A stretch of 64,000 nt of DNA from DASXMT01 sp035552655 (lineage in GTDB: Bacteria; Actinomycetota; Acidimicrobiia; Acidimicrobiales; RAAP-2), in the NCBI GenBank assembly GCA_035552655.1, contig DASZLD010000038.1, forward strand, positions 1 through 64,000. Direction: 5' to 3'. A program made the translations under genes and the position numbers. The notes beneath the pieces are model-generated. The model searched no databases and had not been told where the DNA came from. It saw only the letters and a list, made by a program, of their open reading frames with translations. Positions 31,763 to 40,265 of this stretch are shown here, piece by piece. Every line of letters begins with the position of its first letter. Position 1 is the first letter of the stretch.

Positions 31763-33238
31763 ATGAGCGAACTGACCCACGGCGAGGCCATGAGCTGGCT
31801 GGCCCGACAGGACCCCGATCGCCTGGCCATCGTGTGCGATGGGGACTCCCTGACCCGCATCGAGCTCGACGGCCGGGCCAACGCCATGGCCCGGACCTAC
31901 GCCCGGCTCGGCGTGGAAGGCGACGACATCGTCGCCCTCATGGTTCCCAACAGCATGGAGTTCTACGTGGCCGCGCTGGCCGTGTGGAAGCTAGGAGCGG
32001 TGCCCATGCCCGTCTCCCACCGACTTCCCGACGCCGAGCTGGAGCCCATCCTCGATCTGGCCCAGCCCTCGCTGGTGGTCGGCGTGGACGGCGACCGACC
32101 GGCGGCGTCCCGGTTCGCCTCGGTGGCCGTCGGGCTCGAGCCGGACCTGACGATGGACGATTCGCCGCTCCCTCGTGCCCTGGCCCGCTACGGTCGGGCC
32201 CTGACCTCGGGAGGCAGTACCGGGCGACCCAAGGTGGTGGTCAGCCACGTGTTGGCCGTGGTCGATCCGGAGAGCGAGACGATGGGCCTCGGACCCGACA
32301 GCGTGCAGCTGGTCCCCGGTCCGCTGTTCCACAACGCCCCGTTCATCACCTCGTGCCAGGGCCTCCTGCGGGGAGCGACCCTGGTGGTCATGACCCGGTT
32401 CGACCCGGCGGCCATGCTCGAGCTCATCGAGCAACACCGCGTGACCTGGATGCAGGTGGTACCGACCATGTTGCAGCGGGTGTGGCGGCTTCCCAACGAG
32501 GAGCGCCTCGGTCGGGACGTGTCCTCCCTCGAGGTCGTCTTCAGCACCGGTGGTCCCTTCCCGGCCTGGCTCAAAGAGGCGTGGGCCGGATGGATCGGTG
32601 CCGACAAACTGCTCGAGGCCTACGGCAGCTCGGAGCAGTATGGAGGGAGCACGCTGGTCACCGGCGAGGAGGCGCTGCGCAAGCCGGGCACGGTCGGCCG
32701 TCCCCGGTACGGCCCACCCCGGATCGTCGACGAGGACGGTGGCCAGGTCGGCGTGGGTGAGGTGGGGCTCATCTACTTCAAACGGTCGGAGAAACCCAAC
32801 TATCACTACCTGGGGGCCGAATCCCAGATCGTCGACGGGTGGGAGACGCTGGGTGACATGGGCTCTGTCGACGAGGACGGGTACCTCTTCCTGGCCGACC
32901 GGCGGGTCGACATGATCATCACCGGCGGAGAGAACGTGTTCCCGGCCGAGGTCGAAGCCGCCCTCGACCAGCACCCCGGCGTACGCTCGTCGGCCGTGAT
33001 CGGACTGCCCGACGACGACCTCGGCCAGCGGGTCCACGCCATCGTCGACGTCGGGCGCCACGACGGCACGACAGCCGACGTCGACCCGGCCGATCTGGTG
33101 GCCTTTCTGGCCGATCGCATCGTCCGTTACAAGATCCCCCGCACCGTCGAGCTGGTCAGCGAGCCGCTGCGCACCGACGCAGGCAAGGTGCGGCGGTCCC
33201 AGCTGCGCGACGAACGGATCACCGCGGCAGAGAGCTAG
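31763..33238 (+). CDS. AMP-forming acyl-CoA/aryl-CoA ligase
   Basis: A 491-residue ANL ligase. The phosphate-binding loop reads LTSGGSTGRPKVV, in place of the more common TSGTTGxPK. AYGSSEQYGG, DGYLFLADRRVDMII, GGENVFPAEVE and the C-terminal TDAGKVRR with its catalytic Lys are present. It activates an unknown carboxylic acid. It probably shares a transcript with the CoA-transferase. A perfect 22-bp palindrome overlaps its stop codon. Confidence 0.9.
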   Translation: MSELTHGEAMSWLARQDPDRLAIVCDGDSLTRIELDGRANAMARTYARLGVEGDDIVALMVPNSMEFYVAALAVWKLGAVPMPVSHRLPDAELEPILDLAQPSLVVGVDGDRPAASRFASVAVGLEPDLTMDDSPLPRALARYGRALTSGGSTGRPKVVVSHVLAVVDPESETMGLGPDSVQLVPGPLFHNAPFITSCQGLLRGATLVVMTRFDPAAMLELIEQHRVTWMQVVPTMLQRVWRLPNEERLGRDVSSLEVVFSTGGPFPAWLKEAWAGWIGADKLLEAYGSSEQYGGSTLVTGEEALRKPGTVGRPRYGPPRIVDEDGGQVGVGEVGLIYFKRSEKPNYHYLGAESQIVDGWETLGDMGSVDEDGYLFLADRRVDMIITGGENVFPAEVEAALDQHPGVRSSAVIGLPDDDLGQRVHAIVDVGRHDGTTADVDPADLVAFLADRIVRYKIPRTVELVSEPLRTDAGKVRRSQLRDERITAAES

Positions 33239-33259
33239 AGCGGCCGCCGGCGGCCGCTC
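33238..33259. terminator. Perfect 22-bp palindrome between convergent stops
   Basis: An all but pure G/C palindrome with 11-bp arms (arm GAGCGGCCGCC) begins on the last base of the ligase stop TAG and ends inside the stop of the convergent LLM oxidoreductase. It would fold as a strong hairpin from either strand. No T-run follows, as is usual for actinobacterial terminators. Confidence 0.6.
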
Positions 33260-34139
33260 AGGTCGCGGCCAGGTGGGGAATGACTTCTGACCCGAAGGCG
33301 GCCAACGTAGACGGGGCGGCGAAGTCGGTGAACCACGTGTAGACCCGCTCCACCCCGCGATCGGCCAGGGCACCGATCTGGTCGACGATTTCGGGAGCGG
33401 TGCCGAACATGATGACGTCCCCGAAGGCGGAGAAGCGCCGCCGAGCGGCGGCCTCGACCTCGGCGCGCTCTTTCTCCGACGGGATGAAGCACACCATCTG
33501 CTGTACCGACGTGCGGGCGTCGCCCGTCTGGGCCCGGAGCTCCTCCAAGCGATGGAGGTTCCCGATCTGCAGGTTCCACCAGTCGGCGTGGCGGGCCACC
33601 AGCTCCAGGGTCTTCTTCCCGGTGGCGCCGATGACAATGGGGATGTGACCCACGGGGACCGGACGCTGCATCGCCCCTCGGAGGTGGTGGAACTCCCCGT
33701 CGAAGTCCACCGATTCGCCCGACCACAGGGCGCGGAGCACCTGGAGGGTCTCGTCCAGCCGTCGGATGCGGGCCCCGGCCGACTGCTCGTCGACCCCGAA
33801 CATGTCGAACTCGGCGGGGACGGAGCCCCAACCCAGGCCCAGCTCGAACCGGCCACCACTGGCATGGTCGATCGACGCCACCTGTTTGGCCAGGACGGCG
33901 GGGTGGCGGAAGGCGTCGCACAGCACGAGGTGGCCCATGCGCAGCCGTTCGGTCCGCGCCGCCAGCCACGTGGCCGTGACCAGCGCCTCGTACATCGGCT
34001 GGGTCTCGGCCATGGGCGGGGCGAAGTGGTCCATGAAGGCCATGCCGGAAAAGCCGGCGGCCTCGGCGTTCTTGGCGTGGCCCTCCAGCTGCTCGAACGA
34101 CAGGCGCATCTGGGGCAGGTACAGGTGGATCTCGGTCAC
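33258..34139 (-). CDS. LLM-class flavin/F420-dependent oxidoreductase
   Basis: A 293-residue luciferase-like monooxygenase-fold protein. RLRMGHLVLCDAFRHPAVLAKQVASIDHAS and the GLGWGSVPAEFDMFG segment are typical. The cofactor may be FMN or F420; the DDN-like protein in this window hints that F420 exists in the cell. GTG 34139 is preferred because GGGAGA lies about 9 nt upstream and a longer extension overlaps the next gene. It is the third gene of the SDR-SDR-LLM operon (16-nt gap). Confidence 0.9.
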   Translation of the reverse strand: MTEIHLYLPQMRLSFEQLEGHAKNAEAAGFSGMAFMDHFAPPMAETQPMYEALVTATWLAARTERLRMGHLVLCDAFRHPAVLAKQVASIDHASGGRFELGLGWGSVPAEFDMFGVDEQSAGARIRRLDETLQVLRALWSGESVDFDGEFHHLRGAMQRPVPVGHIPIVIGATGKKTLELVARHADWWNLQIGNLHRLEELRAQTGDARTSVQQMVCFIPSEKERAEVEAAARRRFSAFGDVIMFGTAPEIVDQIGALADRGVERVYTWFTDFAAPSTLAAFGSEVIPHLAAT

Positions 34140-34155
34140 TGTGATGATCTCCCGG

Positions 34156-34980
34156 TCATGATTCGAATCTGGCTCGCACCGCCGGGTTGGTGACGAAGAC
34201 GGGCAGCTCGTCGCCGCCCGGTCCACCCAGGGTCATCCCCCCGTCCACGGCCAGGGTCTGCCCGGTCACGTAGTCCGCAAAATCGGAGAGGAGGAACAGG
34301 GCGGCATTGGCGATGTCCTGGGGATCGCCACGACGGCGCAGTGGGATCCCCTGGGCCGCGTCGGACAGGTCGCTCTGTCCGGCTCGGGGAGTCTTGACCG
34401 TCCCCGGGGCCACCAGGTTGACCCGGATGCCGTAGGGAGCCCATTCGAGGGCCATGGTGCGGCTGAAGGACTCGAGACCGGCCTTGGCCGCGCCATAGGC
34501 GGCCAGAAGGGGTGCACCGCGGGCAGCCACCGACGAGATGTTGACCAAGCTGCCCGTCTGTCCGGAGTCGATGAGGGCGCGGGCCACGTCCCGGCAGGTG
34601 ATGACCGCGTACCGGAGGTTGCGCGACACGATCCGGTCGAAGGCATCCATGTCGTACTCGGCCGTCCGCCACCAGTCATCGGGCAGCGCGCCACCGACCA
34701 CGTTGACCAGGTGCCGGATCGGTCCCAACTCGGCCGCAGCAGTGGCGATGGCGGCTCGCAGCGCCGCCTCGTCGGTCACGTCGGCCACCACACCGATGGA
34801 ACGTCGGCCGAGGGCCCGGACCCGGTCCTCGGTGTCCTGGGCGTGTTCGGCCACATAGGTGATGGCGGCCACATCGGCGCCCGCGTCGGCCAGGGTCAGG
34901 GCCATGGCCGTACCGATACCACCGCCACCGCCCCCTACCACGAGGGCGTTCCGGCCGCTGAGATCGATCGTCGTGCCCAT
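34156..34980 (-). CDS. Short-chain dehydrogenase/reductase (first of a pair)
   Basis: A 274-residue SDR. The dinucleotide loop reads VVGGGGGGIGTAMA, a glycine-rich form of TGxxxGIG. The catalytic Ser is in NISSVAARG and the YxxxK in AYGAAKAG. It oxidises or reduces a hydroxy/keto group, as in beta-oxidation-like steps. It starts 10 bp after the stop of the second SDR gene and precedes the LLM gene. Confidence 0.92.
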   Translation of the reverse strand: MGTTIDLSGRNALVVGGGGGGIGTAMALTLADAGADVAAITYVAEHAQDTEDRVRALGRRSIGVVADVTDEAALRAAIATAAAELGPIRHLVNVVGGALPDDWWRTAEYDMDAFDRIVSRNLRYAVITCRDVARALIDSGQTGSLVNISSVAARGAPLLAAYGAAKAGLESFSRTMALEWAPYGIRVNLVAPGTVKTPRAGQSDLSDAAQGIPLRRRGDPQDIANAALFLLSDFADYVTGQTLAVDGGMTLGGPGGDELPVFVTNPAVRARFES

Positions 34981-34990
34981 TGGACCGACC

Positions 34991-35833
34991 TCAGCTGCCG
35001 CTGGGCTGGGCTTGGAACGGCGACCACGCTCCAGAGGAAACATGGTTCCCGGCGTCGACGTCGATGAGCACGCCGGTAACCGACCGGGCGTCGTCGGAGA
35101 GCAGGAAGGCCACGGCGGCGCCGATGTCGTCGGCCTCGGTCAGACGACCGAGCAGGAGGTGGCTGCCGGCGGCCGCGCCCCCGTCGTCCTCCCACATGGA
35201 CTGGGTGGCCGTGGTGCGGGTCAGGCCGGGGCTCACCGCGTTTACCCGCACCCCGCGGCGGCCCAAGTCGTTGGCCAACGTGCGGGTCAGCGCATTGAGA
35301 GCCGCCTTGGCCGCGGCGTAGGCCGCCATCGCCGGTGTCGTCTTCTTGGGGGAGCCGCTGGAGATGTTGACGATGGCCCCGCCGCCGTCATCGCCGAGAC
35401 CGCGGCGCACGGCCTCTTGGATGAGGGCGAGGGTGGGCCAGGTGTTCAGGGACACCGTGTCCATGAACGCGGCACGGTCCATCTCCAACGCCGACCCGGG
35501 ATGGGGAGCTCCGCCGACCGTGTTGGCCAGCAGGTCGATGCGACCGAACCGGTCGAGTGCGGTATCGACCAACCGGGCCGGAGTGTCGTCATCGTCGGCC
35601 GAACCGGCCACGGCCACCACGGAGAGTCCTTCGGACTGCAGGGCGCGCTCGGTGTCGCGGAGCTGGTCCTCGGACCGAGCGTTGATGACCACCGATGCCC
35701 CTTCGAGGGCGAGGCGGCGGGCCGATGACCTGCCGATGCCCGGATTGGTCGAGGCTCCGGTCACGATCGCAACCTTGCCCTCGAACCGCCGGCCGAACGT
35801 CGTCTCGTCCACAGATTCCCCCAAGTAGCTCAC
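34991..35833 (-). CDS. Short-chain dehydrogenase/reductase (second of a pair)
   Basis: A 280-residue SDR with TGASTNPGIG for NAD(P) binding, NISSGSP with the catalytic Ser, and AYAAAKAA with the Tyr/Lys pair. TNPGIG inserts extra residues into the loop. It is the first gene of the SDR-SDR-LLM operon. The two SDRs are not close duplicates, so they may work on successive alcohols. Confidence 0.92.
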   Translation of the reverse strand: MSYLGESVDETTFGRRFEGKVAIVTGASTNPGIGRSSARRLALEGASVVINARSEDQLRDTERALQSEGLSVVAVAGSADDDDTPARLVDTALDRFGRIDLLANTVGGAPHPGSALEMDRAAFMDTVSLNTWPTLALIQEAVRRGLGDDGGGAIVNISSGSPKKTTPAMAAYAAAKAALNALTRTLANDLGRRGVRVNAVSPGLTRTTATQSMWEDDGGAAAGSHLLLGRLTEADDIGAAVAFLLSDDARSVTGVLIDVDAGNHVSSGAWSPFQAQPSGS

Positions 35834-35978
35834 CCAATTCGCTACAGCAGGTGGAACCTACACGCGAACAACGGCGAGCATAAAAACGACTGGATCGGCC
35901 GCGTGCACCGGCGATGTTTCGAGCATCTGCGGAACGGGTAGCACACCAGCTTGTGCCCGCGACAGGAAGGTGACAACA

Positions 35979-36254
35979 GTGCTGACTCTCACCCCCGATG
36001 CAGCTCATGTAATTCAAGACCTGGTTTCCGATCATCCTGGGGCCGGTCTTCGCATTTCTTCCAATCCGGTCGACACCGATCGGATCGAGCTGGGGCTGGC
36101 GGTGACGGCAAGCCCTGAGCCCACCGACCAGATTGTCGATGAGCAGGGCTCGCAGGTGTTTCTCGATCTCCAGGTCGCTCCATTGCTCGAGGACAGGACG
36201 TTGGACGTCGAAGTTTCCGACGACCGTGAGGTTGCCTTCAAGCTGCTGCCGTAA
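35979..36254 (+). CDS. HesB/IscA-like small protein without cysteines
   Basis: A 91-residue protein beginning VLTLTPDAAHVIQDLV and containing DEQGSQVFLD, both like the A-type iron-sulfur carrier fold. There is no Cys at all, so it cannot bind a cluster in the usual way. GTG 35979 is preferred because AGGAAGG lies 8 nt upstream; GTG 35970 would overlap that site. The role is unknown; it lies before soxR. Confidence 0.75.
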   Translation: MLTLTPDAAHVIQDLVSDHPGAGLRISSNPVDTDRIELGLAVTASPEPTDQIVDEQGSQVFLDLQVAPLLEDRTLDVEVSDDREVAFKLLP

Positions 36255-36304
36255 CGCATCTCTCCGAAGCCCCGGGGGCGTAGCCACGGGCGCCCTCGGG
36301 GCCC

Positions 36305-36335
36305 ATATTGTTCAAGTTCGCTTGAAGTCTAATTG
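36305..36335 (+). promoter_or_regulatory. SoxR-type operator and promoter before soxR
   Basis: TTCAAG-TTCG-CTTGAA at 36311-36326 is a perfect 6-bp dyad that closely resembles the sox box core CAAGTTAACTTGA. A possible -35 ATATTG (36305-36310) and -10 TAATTG (36330-36335) are 19 bp apart, the long spacer typical of MerR-activated promoters, with the dyad in the spacer. The downstream soxR gene starts at 36358. Confidence 0.7.
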
Positions 36336-36357
36336 TGATGGCGGATAGCGTTCCACC

Positions 36358-36795
36358 ATGGACCCAGAGCTGACCATTGGCGCTTTGAGTGAGCGCGCCG
36401 GTGTGGCCGCTTCCGCTTTGCGGTTCTATGAAGCAGAAGGGCTGATTCACGCCACCCGCAGCGCTGGGGGCCAGCGTCGCTATACCCGCGACACGTTGCG
36501 CCGGGTGTCGTTCATCCGAGTGGCCCAGCAAGTAGGCCTTCGCTTGGACGAGATCCGGGTGGCCCTGGAATCCCTGCCCGAGCGTCGAACCCCCACGGCC
36601 AAGGACTGGGAACGCCTCTCTGCCTCTTGGCGTCCTCGCCTCGACGCGCAGATCGCGTTGCTCGAGCGGTTGCGGGACCGCCTGGGCGGGTGCATCGGCT
36701 GTGGTTGTCTGTCCCTGCGGTTCTGCAAGCTCCTGAACCCCGATGATCAGGCTGGCCAGCGAGGGCCGGGACCGCGACACATCCTCGAGGGCTGA
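36358..36795 (+). CDS. soxR: Redox-sensitive MerR-family regulator SoxR
   Basis: A 145-residue MerR protein. The winged HTH is at 5-45 (IGALSERAGVAASALRFYEAEGL, read as separate motifs), then a coiled coil, then the [2Fe-2S] ligands Cys112, Cys115, Cys117 and Cys123 in CIGCGCLSLRFC. In actinobacteria SoxR responds to redox-cycling quinones or phenazines rather than general superoxide. A matching operator lies just upstream, so autoregulation is likely. Target genes beyond this are not evident in the window. Confidence 0.93.
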   Translation: MDPELTIGALSERAGVAASALRFYEAEGLIHATRSAGGQRRYTRDTLRRVSFIRVAQQVGLRLDEIRVALESLPERRTPTAKDWERLSASWRPRLDAQIALLERLRDRLGGCIGCGCLSLRFCKLLNPDDQAGQRGPGPRHILEG

Positions 36796-36818
36796 CGTGG
36801 GCAGATCCAGCCGGTCGC

Positions 36819-38045
36819 TCAGCTGCGGGGCAGGTCCCTCCAGGCCATGTCCTTGTCGGTTCGGGGCTCACCCGGTAGCCCGAGGACACGCTCGCCCAGA
36901 ATATTGCGCATGACCTCGGAGGTCCCTCCCTCGATGGAGTTGGCCCGAGCCCGCAGAAACGCCTTGTGCATGTCCGGGGTCCCGAGAGCCACGTAATCCG
37001 GGCGGATCTTCGGGTAGTCCGAGCTGTAGAGCATGCCCTCGGCCCCCATCAGGTCCATGCACAACTCATAGATCCGTTGGTTGAGCTCGGCAAAGGCGAG
37101 CTTGGCCACTGAGCCCTCGGGGCCCGGGGTCCCCACGCCCCGAGCGGTCGAGGCGCGGAGGTTGGTGAGCCGGGTCGCTTCGCTGCTGGCCCACAGCGAC
37201 ATCAGACGGTCCCGCAGGGCGAGGGCATGGGGTGACGTGGCGCCGGCCCAGCGCTCACGCCACAAGCGGACTGCGTCACCGATGGGACCGGCGCCACGCG
37301 GGGCCACGTTGCCGCCGATGGAAACCCGCTCGTTCATGAGCGTGGTGACGGCCACCCGCCAGCCGTCGCCCTCGCCGCCCAGGCGACCGGCATCGGACAC
37401 TCGGGCATCGGTGAAGAAGATCTCGTTGAACTCTGCCTCGCCGGTGATCTGGTAGAGAGGCCGGACCTCGACCCCCGGAGCGTGCATGTCGACGAGGAAG
37501 GCAGTCATGCCCTGGTGCTTGGGCAGGTCGGGGTTGGTCCGGGCCACGAGCAATCCGAAGCTCGACAGGTGGGCCACCGTCGTCCACACCTTTTGGCCGT
37601 TCAACACCCACTCGTCGCCATCGCGCACCGCCCGCGTGGCCAAGCTGGCCACGTCGGATCCCGCGCCCGGTTCGCTGAACAGCTGACACCAGATCTCCTG
37701 GCAGGTGAACAGCGGACGCAAGTACCGGCTCTTCTGCTCCTCGGTGCCATGGACGGCGATCGTGGGCGCCACCATGCCGTATCCGATGACATTGCGGAGA
37801 GCAGCCGAAGGCGCCTCGGCCTCGGCCAGCCGGCGGACTACACGGCCGTGCAACCCCGGGCTCAAGCCCAGCCCGCCGTGGCCCACGGGAAAGTGGACCC
37901 ACGCCAGTCCCCGGTCGAATTGCTCCTCCAGGAACGCCTGGGCGGACACGGTGTCGGGCGGAACATCAGTGAGCAGTTGGTTCACCAGCTCATCGACCTC
38001 AGCCTCGCTCTGTACGTCGCTCCGGGCCACATCGGTCGTCGTCAC
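36819..38045 (-). CDS. Acyl-CoA dehydrogenase
   Basis: A 408-residue flavoprotein of the acyl-CoA dehydrogenase family: WCQLFSEPGAGSDVASLATRA in the middle domain, VLNGQKVWTT and the C-terminal RANSIEGGTSEVMRNILGERVLG. It forms a 2,3-double bond in an acyl-CoA. The length and the GSDVA/EGGTSE context resemble the long FadE-type enzymes of actinobacteria, which often act as heteromers on branched or steroid acyl-CoAs. It converges with soxR and is divergent from the DoxX-like fusion gene. Confidence 0.93.
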   Translation of the reverse strand: MTTTDVARSDVQSEAEVDELVNQLLTDVPPDTVSAQAFLEEQFDRGLAWVHFPVGHGGLGLSPGLHGRVVRRLAEAEAPSAALRNVIGYGMVAPTIAVHGTEEQKSRYLRPLFTCQEIWCQLFSEPGAGSDVASLATRAVRDGDEWVLNGQKVWTTVAHLSSFGLLVARTNPDLPKHQGMTAFLVDMHAPGVEVRPLYQITGEAEFNEIFFTDARVSDAGRLGGEGDGWRVAVTTLMNERVSIGGNVAPRGAGPIGDAVRLWRERWAGATSPHALALRDRLMSLWASSEATRLTNLRASTARGVGTPGPEGSVAKLAFAELNQRIYELCMDLMGAEGMLYSSDYPKIRPDYVALGTPDMHKAFLRARANSIEGGTSEVMRNILGERVLGLPGEPRTDKDMAWRDLPRS

Positions 38046-38293
38046 GTGTTCCTCCTCGAGCCGGTCACGGCCCCGAGCTTACGGCGTGTGTCCGAGAGGT
38101 CCGTGCCCGTGCCCAGCCGGGAGACCGAACCGGGCTTATCCGCAGCCGGACAGGATCCGGGCTCTGCGGCGGACCGGCAACGACGCACCGGGCGGAGCCC
38201 CTCCTGGCGTGCCGGCCATGGTCGTTGTCCCGTTCAGGGCTACCATCGGCCGGACCGCGCACAACGGGAGGCGCAGCCGAGATCGGGGGACTC

Positions 38294-40207
38294 GTGGCTG
38301 AAGACACCAGCATCAGGCCATTGGCGGCACATCTGCGCATCAATCGGCGCGTGATCCAGATCGCGCTGGGCGTGTTGTGGATCATCGCCGCCGGCCTGAA
38401 GTTCCAACCCAAGATGTTCGGGACCAGCTTCGTGTCCATGATGATCGACCCCATGGCGGCCGGTCAGCCCGGCGTCCTGGCTTCGTCGATCAGCCACATC
38501 GGCAATTTCCTGTCCCACGAGGTGGCCATGTGGGTCACCCTGTTCGGGTTGGTCGAGCTGATCATCGGGGTGGGCCTGCTGTTCAAGCGAACGGTGAAGC
38601 CGGCGCTGGTGCTCTCGTTCGGCTGGGCCCTCGGTGTGGCGTGGTTCGGCGAGGGGTTCGGCATGGTGTTCACGGGGCACTCGTCTCCCCTGACCGGAGG
38701 ACCCGGGGCCGTCTTCCTGTATGCCGTCATCGGTGCCTTGGTCTGGCCTTCGCCCCAGCGCGACCGCAGTGAGACGCGATCCGGCATGGCCTCGTCGGCC
38801 GTGGGGATGGGACCGTTCGGGGCCACCGGAGCGAGGGTGGTGTGGGCCGCGCTGTGGGTGTTCGAAGCCATCTTGTGGTTGTTTCCCGCCAACCGAACCC
38901 CGGGTTCCATCCACGATCAGCTGGTCGACACCGCCGGTGGAGAGCCGGGGTGGTACGCCCACTTCCTGAACTCGTTGGGCCACGCCTTCGTGGGGGCAGG
39001 CGCTCCGATCGCCGTGATCCTGGCGGCCGCCTCGTTGATCATCGGGATCGGGCCACTGGTCAGCCGGCGTGCCTCCATCTTCATCGGGCTGGGCATGGGT
39101 CTGGCCCTGCTCTACTGGGTGACCGGCGAGGGTGTCGGCGCATTGATGACGGGTATGGGATCCGACCCCAGCAACGGACCGCTGGTTGTGCTCTTGGGCC
39201 TGGCCGTCCTGCCCACCGTTCCCGAACCGGCCGATGCCCCGGTTCCCGCCGCTCGCCTCTTCTCCCGGCATCCGGCGTGGGCCACCCTGGGGGTCCTCGG
39301 CCTGGCCGTGGTCCCCGCCGCCGTTGCCGTGGTCCCCACCACTCCCGTAGCCACGGCCGCACCGACATCGTCCGGCCCGTCGCCGACCACCTCCTCGTCG
39401 TCCGGCTCGATGCCCGGCATGTCCATGTCGGGCACATCCGGGTCGTCCACGAAGGGCATGTCCTCGAGCACCAACATGTCCGGCATGGCCGGATTGGGCG
39501 TGACCGACCCGAACTGGAAGTACACGGGGCCACCACTGACCAGCGGTGAGCAGGCCTTGTTGACCTCGGTGGGAAATGCCACCGACGCGGGACACGCCAT
39601 GCAGACCCCGAACTGCACGACGACACCCACTGCGGCACAAACGCTGGGGGCGGTCCAATACGTACAGGCGACGACCACCGCCGTGGCCAAGTACAAAGAG
39701 CTCAGCGCCGCCCTGGCCGCCGGCTATGTCCCCATCACGTCGACCGCCTATCCGATCGTGCACTACCTCAACGTGGCCGACATGCGGTCAACGGACATGT
39801 TGGACCCCAACCACGTGGACTCCCTGGTCTACGCCACCACCCCCAACGGCCCCGTGTTGGTGGCGGCGATGTATCTGATGCCCGGACAGGGACCGGGTCC
39901 CATGCCCTACGGCTGTCTCGTGCAGTGGCACGCCCACACCAACCTCTGCACCTCGACGACGACCCATCTGATCCAAGGCTTCACGCCGTGCGCTCCGGGA
40001 ACGGTCCACACCGGCCCGACGCCGATGATGACCCACGTGTGGCAGGTTCCGGTGGCCGGTGGGCCCCTGGCCATCGATCCGTCCGATCTCCAGGTAGTGG
40101 AAGCGGCGATCATGGCCCAACAAGAAGGCCTGGCCCCGACCACAACACCGGGCGGGACACCGACCTATGACGGCAGTTCATCCGCCCGGACCGTCGGGGT
40201 TTCCTGA
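38294..40207 (+). CDS. DoxX-like membrane protein fused to Met-rich and WHxH extracytoplasmic region
   Basis: No named function recognised. Of 637 residues, the first 370 or so hold about eight or nine membrane helices (DoxX-like QIALGVLWIIAAGLKF at the start). A low-complexity segment follows, with MSM, GMS and NMSGM clusters of the kind that bind copper. From about 420 a soluble domain contains VHYLNVADM (His490), GPVLVAAMYLMP and QWHAHTNLC (His546, His548, Cys552), which look like metal ligands. GTG 38294 has GGGGGA 3 nt upstream. Copper or heme handling in the envelope is a guess. Confidence 0.8.
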   Translation: MAEDTSIRPLAAHLRINRRVIQIALGVLWIIAAGLKFQPKMFGTSFVSMMIDPMAAGQPGVLASSISHIGNFLSHEVAMWVTLFGLVELIIGVGLLFKRTVKPALVLSFGWALGVAWFGEGFGMVFTGHSSPLTGGPGAVFLYAVIGALVWPSPQRDRSETRSGMASSAVGMGPFGATGARVVWAALWVFEAILWLFPANRTPGSIHDQLVDTAGGEPGWYAHFLNSLGHAFVGAGAPIAVILAAASLIIGIGPLVSRRASIFIGLGMGLALLYWVTGEGVGALMTGMGSDPSNGPLVVLLGLAVLPTVPEPADAPVPAARLFSRHPAWATLGVLGLAVVPAAVAVVPTTPVATAAPTSSGPSPTTSSSSGSMPGMSMSGTSGSSTKGMSSSTNMSGMAGLGVTDPNWKYTGPPLTSGEQALLTSVGNATDAGHAMQTPNCTTTPTAAQTLGAVQYVQATTTAVAKYKELSAALAAGYVPITSTAYPIVHYLNVADMRSTDMLDPNHVDSLVYATTPNGPVLVAAMYLMPGQGPGPMPYGCLVQWHAHTNLCTSTTTHLIQGFTPCAPGTVHTGPTPMMTHVWQVPVAGGPLAIDPSDLQVVEAAIMAQQEGLAPTTTPGGTPTYDGSSSARTVGVS

Positions 40208-40265
40208 GGGTCGTCGACGGCCCGGATGCCATGGGGGTGCTCGGTGCCCACCGACGAGGATGACC

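Noticed and set aside
38240..39763. Minus-strand frame of 507 codons opposite the DoxX-like fusion
   Set aside because: Gly/His/Arg-rich shadow frame. The plus strand has clear membrane helices and a GTG start.
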